Shown here one piece after another: positions 32,381 through 39,746 of a stretch of DNA of 40,558 nucleotides. The translations under genes and the position numbers were made by a program. Positions within the stretch are counted from its first letter, which is position 1, and each line of letters starts with the position of its first letter. Source of the DNA: CBIFVZ01 sp966185765 (lineage in GTDB: Bacteria > Pseudomonadota > Gammaproteobacteria > Enterobacterales > Enterobacteriaceae); the NCBI GenBank assembly GCA_966185765.1, contig CBIFVZ010000029.1, positions 1 to 40,558 of the forward strand, written 5' to 3'. The notes under the pieces are model-generated. The model was not told the DNA's origin, did no database searches, and saw only the letters and a program-made list of their open reading frames with translations.

Positions 32381-32758
32381 TCAGAGCCATATCGACAAAC
32401 GCACCTGTTGTGCGCCCATAAAATTACCGCTGGATGCAATGGTTACGCCAGAATGCGGCGGCACGACGATGTCGCGCGAACGCTCCAGCGGGTGCATCTC
32501 CAGCCCTTTGTTATCATACCAGTAAAAACGGTAGTTAATTTTTACCGCACTGCCACTCTCGTTGTAGACACGTGAAGTGGCAATCGGCTGGATATCACGC
32601 GACGAGAACGCTGGCTTGTCTGCCGTTATCCCGGCAGCCAGCACCGTAGCCTCCATCACCAGCGTCTGCTGGTCATTGACCGGAATCACCGGCTTACTAC
32701 TGCAGGCCGCCAGCGCCAGTACGGCACAAACACCCAACAACATCCGCAGGCGCATCAT
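32381..32758 (-). CDS. ycfL: YcfL family lipoprotein (DUF1425)
   Basis: This 125-aa predicted lipoprotein has signal peptide 'MRLRMLLGVCAVLALAAC' with lipobox 'LAAC' (Cys19). The DUF1425 domain includes 'SRVYNESGSAVKINYRFYWY' and 'GLEMHPLERSRDIVVPPHSG'. In K-12 YcfL sits at the same place between hinT and lpoB. Function is unknown, although its genes travel with lpoB. Its start abuts the hinT stop by overlap, and it ends 7 bp before lpoB. Confidence 0.92.
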   Translation of the reverse strand: MMRLRMLLGVCAVLALAACSSKPVIPVNDQQTLVMEATVLAAGITADKPAFSSRDIQPIATSRVYNESGSAVKINYRFYWYDNKGLEMHPLERSRDIVVPPHSGVTIASSGNFMGAQQVRLSIWL

Positions 32759-33117
32759 TACAGACCTTTATGGGACAGCATTGGCCCCAATGCACGTCCT
32801 CCAAGCAGATGCATGTGGATATGATAGACCTCCTGTCCGCCATGACGATTGCAGTTCACAATCAGGCGATAACCATCCTCAGCCACCCCTTCCTGCTCGG
32901 CTATTTTGGCGGCGACCGTCATCATGCGTCCTAGCGCCTGCTCATGTTCTGGCTTTACGTCATTCACGGTTGGAATGAGCACGTTGGGGATAATGAGGAT
33001 ATGGCTGGGTGCCTGTGGGGCAATATCGCGAAAAGCAGTGACCAGTTCGTCCTGATAAACTATATCCGCAGGAATTTCGCGGCGGATAATTTTACTGAAA
33101 ATCGTTTCTTCGGCCAT
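32758..33117 (-). CDS. hinT: Purine nucleoside phosphoramidase HinT
   Basis: This 119-aa HIT-family hydrolase cleaves adenosine 5'-phosphoramidates and aminoacyl-AMP. The histidine triad is 'YHIHMHLLGG' near residues 99-108, and the N-terminal fold begins 'ETIFSKIIRREIPADIVYQ'. The length equals E. coli HinT. It is the first gene of the leftward hinT-ycfL-lpoB-thiK-nagZ-ycfP operon. In K-12 the neighbour on its other side is fhuE; here it is plaP. Confidence 0.97.
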   Translation of the reverse strand: MAEETIFSKIIRREIPADIVYQDELVTAFRDIAPQAPSHILIIPNVLIPTVNDVKPEHEQALGRMMTVAAKIAEQEGVAEDGYRLIVNCNRHGGQEVYHIHMHLLGGRALGPMLSHKGL

Positions 33118-33455
33118 GACCTTGTCCTTTTACAAAACCTGAAGGAAGTATGAGTGAGATGCGCCTTTTCTTTCAACCTTCAAACGCGAATTCTTAAGTT
33201 GAGGGTAAGCCTTTGCAGTAAAAAGCCATACCGTCGCTCTAACCTGAGCTACTGTGGCCTGAGCAACAACAGCAAACCCTGGACGCATCCCGACACAACG
33301 CCGATTTTTTCAGATTAAAGTAAAAACACTGGACTAAAAAAGTACGCCGAAACGGCCATAGAAGTAACGGCGAAGCCGCCCCGCTTACCTTCATCGCCAG
33401 CCAGACAGCAAAACGTTGCTTACATTGCAGACTAAGCCCCGGATAGCGCTAACAA
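33118..33455. other. Intergenic region at a gene-order junction
   Basis: This stretch holds the leftward hinT promoter region and no gene. Short GC stems occur (CGGC-GAA-GCCG near 33370). I see no insertion-sequence ends, tRNA or attachment site that would explain the junction between hinT and plaP. Confidence 0.5.
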
Positions 33456-33482
33456 AAAAAGGCGCCACACAGGCGCCTTTTT
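33456..33482. terminator. Bidirectional terminator downstream of plaP
   Basis: AAAAAGGCGCC and GGCGCCTTTTT form a perfect 11-bp stem around ACACA. It lies 12 bp beyond the plaP stop on the leftward side, and its symmetric A/T runs allow termination either way. Confidence 0.9.
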
Positions 33483-33494
33483 CAATGTTTCAAA

Positions 33495-34856
33495 TTAATG
33501 CGGAATATCTTCGTACTGCGGAACCGGGTTACGGAAGCTGCGGGTTACGCAGGCCAGATAGATAAGGCCAATGGCAGCCCAAATCAGCCCCAGCTTCATT
33601 GAGCTGGCTTCCAGATTCACCCACAACGCCCCCACGGTCAGTGCACCACATACCGGCAGGATCAGATAGTTGATGTGATCTTTAATGGTTTTATTGCGCT
33701 TTTCACGGATCCAGAACTGGGAAATTACCGACAGGTTCACAAAGGTGAACGCGACCAGCGCACCAAAGTTAATCAACGCTGTTGCCGTAACCAGGTCAAA
33801 ATTAATCGCCAGCAGCGCAATCGCCCCGACCAACACCACGTTAAACGCCGGAGTACGCCATACCGGGTGGATATAGCCAAAGAAACGGGTCGGGAAGACA
33901 CCATCACGCCCCATCACGTACATCAGACGGGAAACGCCTGCATGTGCAGCCATACCGGATGCCAGTACGGTAATGGTCGAGAAAATCAGTACGCCAAACT
34001 GGAATGTTTTGCCTGCCACATAAAGCATGATTTCCGGCTGAGACGCGTCCGGATCCTTAAAGCGAGAGATATCCGGGAAGTACAGCTGCAGGAAATAAGA
34101 CGCCGCGATAAACACCAGCCCACCAATCAGCGCCGTCAGGAAGATGGCTTTAGGGATAACACGGCCCGCATCTTTGGTCTCTTCAGACAGCGAGCTGATG
34201 CCGTCAAATCCCAGGAATGAGAAGCACAGAATAGTCGCGCCGGTAATCATCGGCACCACCTGAGCGTTTTCCCCCCAGAATGGACGCGAACTGACAAGCG
34301 TACCTGCCCCTTCACCGTGGGACACGCCCCAGATGATAAGGCCTACAATCACTGCCACGATCGCCATCTGCAGTACCACGATAACCGTGTTGAAGTTAGC
34401 CACGGTTTTAATGCTGCGCAGGTTGGAAATGGTCATAAAGGCCACCAGTGCCACCACGAAAATCCACGACGGCACAGACGGTATCAGCGCCTCGAAGTAG
34501 ATTTTTGCCAGCAGAATGTTAATCATCGGCATGAACAGGTAGTCAAGCAGCGATGACCAACCCACCATAAAACCTACGGTTGGGTTAATGGACTTCTGGG
34601 CATAGGTATAGGCCGAACCGGCTGACGGGAAGCGGCGTACCAGCTTACCGTAACTCAGGGCGGTGAAGAGAATGGCCACGAGTGCGAAGGCATACGCCGT
34701 GGCGACGTGACCACTGGTCAGGCCGGACACAATGCCAAACGTATCGAAAAGGGTCATGGGCTGCATATAGGCAAGACCCATCATGACAACCGGAACCAGC
34801 GTAAGCGTTTTACGCAGCCCCGCGCGGGAAGAAGTAGCGGTGACGTTATGCGACAT
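33495..34856 (-). CDS. plaP: Putrescine importer PlaP (APC family)
   Basis: This 453-aa amino acid-polyamine-organocation permease is the low-affinity putrescine importer known as YeeF/PlaP, linked in E. coli to putrescine-dependent surface motility. Twelve hydrophobic segments are predicted. The APC signatures are 'TLVPVVMMGLAYMQPMTLFD' in TM1 and 'ATILCFSFLGFDGISSLSEE' in TM6, with 'PSAGSAYTYAQKSINPTVGF' between TM2 and TM3. I start at 34856 ('MSHNVTATSSRA'), which follows GGGAG and matches the known N-terminus. Upstream, CGACA-CGTC-TGTCG (34911-34924) is a small palindrome that could be an operator. Confidence 0.94.
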   Translation of the reverse strand: MSHNVTATSSRAGLRKTLTLVPVVMMGLAYMQPMTLFDTFGIVSGLTSGHVATAYAFALVAILFTALSYGKLVRRFPSAGSAYTYAQKSINPTVGFMVGWSSLLDYLFMPMINILLAKIYFEALIPSVPSWIFVVALVAFMTISNLRSIKTVANFNTVIVVLQMAIVAVIVGLIIWGVSHGEGAGTLVSSRPFWGENAQVVPMITGATILCFSFLGFDGISSLSEETKDAGRVIPKAIFLTALIGGLVFIAASYFLQLYFPDISRFKDPDASQPEIMLYVAGKTFQFGVLIFSTITVLASGMAAHAGVSRLMYVMGRDGVFPTRFFGYIHPVWRTPAFNVVLVGAIALLAINFDLVTATALINFGALVAFTFVNLSVISQFWIREKRNKTIKDHINYLILPVCGALTVGALWVNLEASSMKLGLIWAAIGLIYLACVTRSFRNPVPQYEDIPH

Positions 34857-35260
34857 GGTGGTAACTCCCAAACGCAAAAGCAAAAAATTGCCCCATCTTA
34901 TTTTCCTCGGCGACACGTCTGTCGATTCTTAAATGTGTATCTATCCGGTACTAAGCCCGGCCTCTTGTTTAATTGGGTTTGTTTTCTGCAAAAAAGAACC
35001 GACGCCCATGAAAGCGTCGGTTTACCTTGTTTGCAGGCCGCGTATTTTGCCCCACCCTAATCAGGATGACAAGCCCTTCCAGCCCCACTCTTACAATTCT
35101 TTTTTTGCGAAATTTTAATACGCTGTCAGACCGCGCCAGCACTGGGTTTATGTAACATTTTCACTACCTCATTTTAATGCCCATTGTCCCAATGAAAACG
35201 TGCCGTCAACGCACGTATAAAAAACAGGTTTACAATGGCGGCTTAATGTCGCCGCTATCA
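34857..35260. other. Intergenic region between plaP and yeeZ
   Basis: These 404 bp hold the plaP promoter region, the CGACA/TGTCG palindrome (34911-34924), a leftward terminator (34990-35022) and a weak GCGGC/GCCGC stem near 35237 after yeeZ. No ORF with a ribosome site is present. In K-12 a LysR-type gene (yeeY) lies here; I see no remnant of it. Confidence 0.55.
34990..35022 (-). terminator. Leftward intrinsic terminator between yeeZ and plaP
   Basis: AACCGACGC and GCGTCGGTT form a perfect 9-bp stem around an 8-nt loop. On the minus strand it is followed by C and six T. It lies about 240 bp past the yeeZ stop. Confidence 0.8.
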
Positions 35261-36088
35261 TTACTTCATCGGCATGGTTAACAGTTGTGGATACTGGTAT
35301 TCAAACCCCAACTCTTTGCAGATAAGACTGCCATCTACCAACTTGCCTTTATCGTCGTTCGCCTCATCATAAAAAACCGGTGGCTCCAGCCCAAGCTCAT
35401 GAGCCATCTGCGTATAAAACGTGGCGCGTGAAGGGTGTTCTGGCGCGCACAGATTATAAATGTGCCCTGCGCGTGGTGGTGCCTGCAACAGCAATATAAT
35501 TGCGCTAACCACATCTTCCAGATGGACCAGATTGACGCCGTGACTGCCGTTTGACGCACGTTTACCTGCAAAGAAACGTCCGGGATGACGACCCGGCCCC
35601 ACCAGCCCCGCCAGGCGCAGAATATCAACCGACGTACCGGGTAAATCATGCAACCAGCGCTCCAGCTCCCGCAGCGTACGCCCGCTGTCTGTTTCTGGGT
35701 TAAGTGGCGAGTTTTCTTTCATTACACCGCTGGCACTGCCGTAAACGGAAGTGGAACTGGTGAAGATAATGCGCGCAATAGAATGCGCCAGCGCACTGTC
35801 AACAATCTGCTGTACCGCTTCGAGGTAAAAATTCTCGCCCTCGCCACTGCGGCGCGCGGGTAACGTGATGACCAGTGCATCGACATTAAGCAGTGCCTCA
35901 AGGTCGTCGCTGTCACACTCCAGCTGCGGCGTTAGCGCCAGCGGGTAGCTTTCGATACCGCACATACGCGCCGCATCCACACCATCTTGTGTCGTTTTGC
36001 TGCCGGTAACCTGCCAGCCACGTGCCATCAGCGCCATACCAAGCGGCATCCCCAGCCATCCCAACCCCACAATTGCGACTTTTTTCAT
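35261..36088 (-). CDS. yeeZ: NAD(P)-binding SDR-like protein YeeZ
   Basis: This 275-aa atypical (extended) short-chain dehydrogenase/epimerase-like protein starts with the dinucleotide-binding motif 'VAIVGLGWLGMPLG'. Further landmarks are 'RIIFTSSTSVYGSASG', 'ILRLAGLVGPGRHPGRFFAG' and 'VNLVHLEDVVSAI'. The catalytic YxxxK tyrosine of the family is not obvious, so an enzymatic role is uncertain. The protein matches E. coli YeeZ closely in length and lies just upstream of, and divergent from, the his operon as in K-12. No yefM-yoeB toxin-antitoxin pair is present between them. The ribosome site is GGGAGATC. Confidence 0.93.
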   Translation of the reverse strand: MKKVAIVGLGWLGMPLGMALMARGWQVTGSKTTQDGVDAARMCGIESYPLALTPQLECDSDDLEALLNVDALVITLPARRSGEGENFYLEAVQQIVDSALAHSIARIIFTSSTSVYGSASGVMKENSPLNPETDSGRTLRELERWLHDLPGTSVDILRLAGLVGPGRHPGRFFAGKRASNGSHGVNLVHLEDVVSAIILLLQAPPRAGHIYNLCAPEHPSRATFYTQMAHELGLEPPVFYDEANDDKGKLVDGSLICKELGFEYQYPQLLTMPMK

Positions 36089-36209
36089 GCCCTGATCTCC
36101 CGGCGAGAAGCCTTAGAATGTCCTGATGCTGTATTAAGGCTACGCCAGAGTGAAACAACCTACAATCCGCTCTCATGCCTCCGGGCCGGCAAAAGCAGTA
36201 AAAAAGCCC

Positions 36210-36239
36210 TTGCGTTAGTAACCTATCCTGGTTTAGGTT
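36210..36239 (+). promoter_or_regulatory. his operon promoter
   Basis: TTGCGT (36210-36215) and TAGGTT (36234-36239) are separated by 18 bp. The -10 context GGTTTAGGTTA matches the enterobacterial his promoter I recall. Transcription should start near 36246, about 32 bp before the leader peptide. Confidence 0.75.
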
Positions 36240-36277
36240 ATTGGACAGGCAATGAATAACCATTCAACGAGACCGTT

Positions 36278-36328
36278 ATGAAGCGTATTGCGAATAAATT
36301 CCACCATCATCACCATCACCCTGACTAG
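36278..36328 (+). CDS. hisL: his operon leader peptide HisL
   Basis: This is a 16-aa leader (MKRIANKFHHHHHHPD) with six consecutive histidine codons (mixed CAC/CAU); K-12 has seven. Ribosome stalling at these codons when charged His-tRNA is scarce favours the antiterminator in the downstream attenuator. The gene is identified by its His run, its place between the his promoter and attenuator, and the conserved HPD ending. Confidence 0.97.
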   Translation: MKRIANKFHHHHHHPD

Positions 36329-36346
36329 TCTTTCAGGCGATGTGTG

Positions 36347-36371
36347 CTGGAAGACGTTCAGGATCTTCCAG
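36347..36371 (+). promoter_or_regulatory. his attenuator upstream stem-loop
   Basis: CTGGAAGA and TCTTCCAG form a perfect 8-bp stem. Its right arm can instead pair with the GGAAGA of the terminator's left arm, giving the antiterminator conformation. Confidence 0.8.
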
Positions 36372-36390
36372 TGGTGAGCAAACGCTTCAT

Positions 36391-36427
36391 AAAAAGCCCC
36401 CGGAAGATCGTCTTCCGGGGGCTTTTT
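36391..36427 (+). terminator. his operon attenuator terminator
   Basis: AAAAAGCCCCCGGAAGA pairs perfectly with TCTTCCGGGGGCTTTTT around a 3-nt loop and ends in six T. It lies between hisL and hisG and ends transcription when histidine is plentiful. Confidence 0.95.
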
Positions 36428-36475
36428 TATTACCCGCGTTACGCAGGATAACTCAGGATTCAGGAGAGAAAGCAG

Positions 36476-37375
36476 ATGTCAGACAACAGCCGTTTACGCA
36501 TAGCTATGCAGAAATCAGGACGTCTTAGTGACGATTCACGTGAATTACTGGCCCGCTGTGGCATAAAAATCAACCTGCACACCCAGCGCCTGATTGCCCT
36601 GGCGGAGAATATGCCCATCGATATCCTGCGTGTACGCGATGACGATATTCCCGGGCTGGTAATGGATGGCGTCGTTGATCTTGGGATTATTGGCGAGAAT
36701 GTGCTTGAAGAAGAATTACTTAACCGCCGCGCCCAGGGCGATGACCCACGTTATTACACCTTGCGTCGCCTTGATTTCGGCGGCTGTCGCCTGTCAATTG
36801 CCACTAACGTAGATGAACCCTGGGATGGCCCGTCCTGCCTGAACAATAAACGTATTGCGACCTCTTATCCGCACCTGCTTAAACGCTATCTCGACCAGAA
36901 AGGCGTTCAGTTTAAATCCTGTCTGCTCAATGGCTCCGTCGAAGTCGCCCCGCGCGCCGGGCTGGCTGATGCTATCTGCGACCTCGTTTCAACAGGTGCC
37001 ACGCTCGAAGCCAACGGCCTGCGCGAAGTTGAGGTGATTTATCGCTCCAAAGCGTGCCTGATTCAGCGCGACGGTGAAATGCCAGAAATGAAGCAGAAAC
37101 TTATCGACAAGCTCCTGACCCGTATTCAGGGCGTGATTCAGGCTCGCGAATCCAAATACATCATGCTGCACGCCCCGAGTGACCGGCTGGAGGAAGTTGT
37201 CGCTCTGCTGCCAGGCGCTGAGCGCCCCACTATTCTGCCGCTGGCGGGCGACCAGCAGCGCGTGGCAATGCACATGGTGAGCAGCGAAACCCTGTTCTGG
37301 GAAACGATGGAAAAACTCAAAGCGCTCGGCGCAAGCTCCATCCTGGTATTGCCTATTGAAAAGATGATGGAGTAA
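36476..37375 (+). CDS. hisG: ATP phosphoribosyltransferase HisG
   Basis: This 299-aa long-form enzyme catalyses the first, feedback-inhibited step of histidine synthesis (ATP + PRPP to phosphoribosyl-ATP). Substrate-binding stretches include 'LRIAMQKSGRLSDDSRELL', 'GLVMDGVVDLGIIGENVLEE' and the PRPP loop 'AICDLVSTGATLEANGL'. The C-terminal histidine-binding ACT-like domain ends 'ASSILVLPIEKMME'. The length equals E. coli HisG. The start follows AGGAGAGAAAGC and lies after the attenuator. Confidence 0.98.
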   Translation: MSDNSRLRIAMQKSGRLSDDSRELLARCGIKINLHTQRLIALAENMPIDILRVRDDDIPGLVMDGVVDLGIIGENVLEEELLNRRAQGDDPRYYTLRRLDFGGCRLSIATNVDEPWDGPSCLNNKRIATSYPHLLKRYLDQKGVQFKSCLLNGSVEVAPRAGLADAICDLVSTGATLEANGLREVEVIYRSKACLIQRDGEMPEMKQKLIDKLLTRIQGVIQARESKYIMLHAPSDRLEEVVALLPGAERPTILPLAGDQQRVAMHMVSSETLFWETMEKLKALGASSILVLPIEKMME

Positions 37376-37380
37376 TCACC

Positions 37381-38685
37381 ATGAGTTTCAATACCGTCAT
37401 TGACTGGAACCGCTGCGACGCCGCGCAGCAGCGCGAACTGCTGACGCGCCCGGCTATCTCTTCCTCCGACAGCATCAGCCGTACCGTCAGCGAGATCCTT
37501 GATAATGTAAAAAAACGCGGCGATGCGGCACTGCGTGATTACAGCGCAAAGTTTGATAAGACCGAGGTGTTGAACCTTAAAGTCAGCGCCGAGGAAATTT
37601 CGGCCGCCGCGGCACGCCTGGGTGACGATGTTAAGCAAGCGATGGCGGTCGCGGTCGCCAATATCGACACGTTTCATAAGGCGCAGCAGCTTCCGGGCGT
37701 TGATGTTGAAACCATGCCTGGTGTGCGCTGCCAGCAGGTGACGCGCCCTATTGACGCCGTTGGCCTGTATATTCCAGGCGGCTCTGCACCGCTGTTTTCT
37801 ACCGTGCTGATGCTGGCAACCCCTGCGCGCATTGCGGGCTGCCGTCGTGTCGTTCTTTGTTCGCCACCGCCCATTGCTGACGAGATTCTTTATGCAGCCC
37901 AACTGTGCGGTGTTGAAGAAGTCTTTCAGGTGGGCGGCGCACAGGCTATTGCCGCACTGGCGTTTGGCACCGATAGCATACCCAAAGTGGACAAAATTTT
38001 TGGCCCTGGCAACGCGTTTGTCACTGAAGCCAAACGTCAAATCAGCCAGCGTCTGGACGGTGCGGCTATCGACATGCCTGCTGGTCCCTCAGAAGTGCTG
38101 GTCATTGCCGACAGCGGCGCTAATCCGGATTTTGTTGCCTCTGACCTGCTGTCTCAGGCCGAACACGGCCCGGATTCTCAGGTGATTTTACTCACACCTG
38201 ATGCCGCAATAGCCGAACGTGTCGCCGAGGCTGTCGAACGCCAACTGGCTGCGCTGCCACGTGCCGAAACAGCACGCCAGGCGCTGGCGGCAAGCCGCCT
38301 GATTGTGGCTCGTGACCTTGCACAATGTGTGGCTATCTCCAACCAGTACGGTCCTGAACATCTGATTATCCAGACCCGTAACGCGCGCGCCCTGGTCGAC
38401 AGTATTACCAGCGCAGGTTCGGTATTTCTCGGCGACTGGTCGCCGGAATCAGCAGGCGATTATGCCTCTGGCACGAACCACGTGCTGCCAACCTATGGCT
38501 ATACCGCGACCTGCTCAAGTCTGGGGTTAGCCGACTTCCAGAAACGCATGACGGTGCAGGAACTCAGTCCACAGGGGTTCGCCTCACTGGCCTCAACCAT
38601 AGAAATCCTCGCCGCAGCCGAGCAGCTGACGGCCCACAAAAATGCAGTAACCCTGCGCGTGGCTGCGCTTAAGGAGCAGAAATGA
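37381..38685 (+). CDS. hisD: Histidinol dehydrogenase HisD
   Basis: This 434-aa zinc enzyme performs the last two oxidations, histidinol to histidine, with NAD+. Signature stretches are 'PGVRCQQVTRPIDAVGLYIP', 'VGGAQAIAALAFGT', 'KIFGPGNAFVTEAKR', 'IDMPAGPSEVLVIADSGANP' and 'LLSQAEHGPDSQVIL' (Gln/His zinc ligands), with catalytic Glu and His in 'NQYGPEHLIIQ'. It begins 5 bp after the hisG stop and overlaps hisC by four bases. Confidence 0.98.
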   Translation: MSFNTVIDWNRCDAAQQRELLTRPAISSSDSISRTVSEILDNVKKRGDAALRDYSAKFDKTEVLNLKVSAEEISAAAARLGDDVKQAMAVAVANIDTFHKAQQLPGVDVETMPGVRCQQVTRPIDAVGLYIPGGSAPLFSTVLMLATPARIAGCRRVVLCSPPPIADEILYAAQLCGVEEVFQVGGAQAIAALAFGTDSIPKVDKIFGPGNAFVTEAKRQISQRLDGAAIDMPAGPSEVLVIADSGANPDFVASDLLSQAEHGPDSQVILLTPDAAIAERVAEAVERQLAALPRAETARQALAASRLIVARDLAQCVAISNQYGPEHLIIQTRNARALVDSITSAGSVFLGDWSPESAGDYASGTNHVLPTYGYTATCSSLGLADFQKRMTVQELSPQGFASLASTIEILAAAEQLTAHKNAVTLRVAALKEQK

Positions 38686-39746
38686 CGATTGAAGCACTGG
38701 CGCGCGCAAATGTGCGTGAACTCACGCCGTATCTGTCCGCACGCCGCCTCGGTGGCAAAGGCGATGTATGGCTGAATGCTAACGAGTATCCAACGGCGGT
38801 GGAATTTGCGCTGACCCAGCAAACACTGAATCGCTATCCGCAATGCCAGCCTGCTACAGTCATTGAACGCTATGCGGCTTACGCGGGCGTTAAACCCAGC
38901 CAGGTGCTGGTAAGTCGTGGCGCAGATGAAGGTATTGAACTGTTGATCCGCGCCTTCTGCGAACCGGGACAGGATGCGGTACTTTACTGTCCCCCCACTT
39001 ACGGCATGTATAGCGTCAGTGCTGAAACCATTGGCGTAGAATGCCGCACCGTACAGGCTCTGAGCGACTGGCAGCTTGATTTACCGGCGATAGAACAACA
39101 GCTCAACGGCGTGAAGGTGATATTCGTCTGTAGCCCCAATAATCCAACCGGCCAACTTATCAACCCGGACGATCTGCGTGCGCTGCTGGAAATGACGCGT
39201 GGTAAAGCCATCGTGGTCGCTGATGAAGCCTATATTGAGTTCTGTCCGCAGGCAACGCTTACCGGCTGGCTCAGTGATTACCCGCATCTGGCAATCCTGC
39301 GCACGCTCTCGAAAGCCTTTGCCCTCGCCGGGCTGCGCTGCGGCTTTACGCTGGCAAACGAAGAGGTTATCAACCTGCTGCTCAAGGTGATTGCGCCTTA
39401 CCCGCTGTCAACACCAGTTGCGGATATTGCCGCTCAGGCGCTCACCACAGAAGGCATTAGCGCGATGCGAGCACGCGTGGCTGAAATTGTGGACAATCGC
39501 CGCCTGCTTATTGATGGGCTTGAAGCTATTCCTGCTGTGGAGCAGGTTTTTGCCTCTGAAACCAATTACGTGCTGGCGCGCCTGAATGATTCCAGCCGCC
39601 TGTTTAAATCACTGTGGGATCAGGGCATTATCCTCAGAGACCAGAATAAACAACCAAGCCTCAGCGGCTGCCTGCGTATCACCGTTGGCATCCGGGCAGA
39701 GTGCCAGCGCGTACTGGACGCGCTGCGTGACCAGGAGGGCCAATGA
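38682..39746 (+). CDS. hisC: Histidinol-phosphate aminotransferase HisC
   Basis: This 354-aa fold-type I PLP aminotransferase converts imidazole-acetol phosphate to histidinol phosphate. Landmarks: 'VSRGADEGIELLIRAFCEPG', 'CPPTYGMYSVSAE', 'VFVCSPNNPTGQ'-like segment 'FVCSPNNPTGQLINP', 'VVADEAYIEF' (Asp to the PLP pyridine N), and the Schiff-base Lys in 'RTLSKAFALAGLRCGF'. The length is within two residues of E. coli HisC. It overlaps hisD (ATGA) at the start and hisB (ATGA) at the end. Confidence 0.98.
   Translation: MTIEALARANVRELTPYLSARRLGGKGDVWLNANEYPTAVEFALTQQTLNRYPQCQPATVIERYAAYAGVKPSQVLVSRGADEGIELLIRAFCEPGQDAVLYCPPTYGMYSVSAETIGVECRTVQALSDWQLDLPAIEQQLNGVKVIFVCSPNNPTGQLINPDDLRALLEMTRGKAIVVADEAYIEFCPQATLTGWLSDYPHLAILRTLSKAFALAGLRCGFTLANEEVINLLLKVIAPYPLSTPVADIAAQALTTEGISAMRARVAEIVDNRRLLIDGLEAIPAVEQVFASETNYVLARLNDSSRLFKSLWDQGIILRDQNKQPSLSGCLRITVGIRAECQRVLDALRDQEGQ

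Noticed and set aside
37138..38040. A 300-codon frame antisense to hisG and hisD
   Set aside because: It spans the hisG-hisD junction on the opposite strand and mirrors their codon bias; there is no start context.
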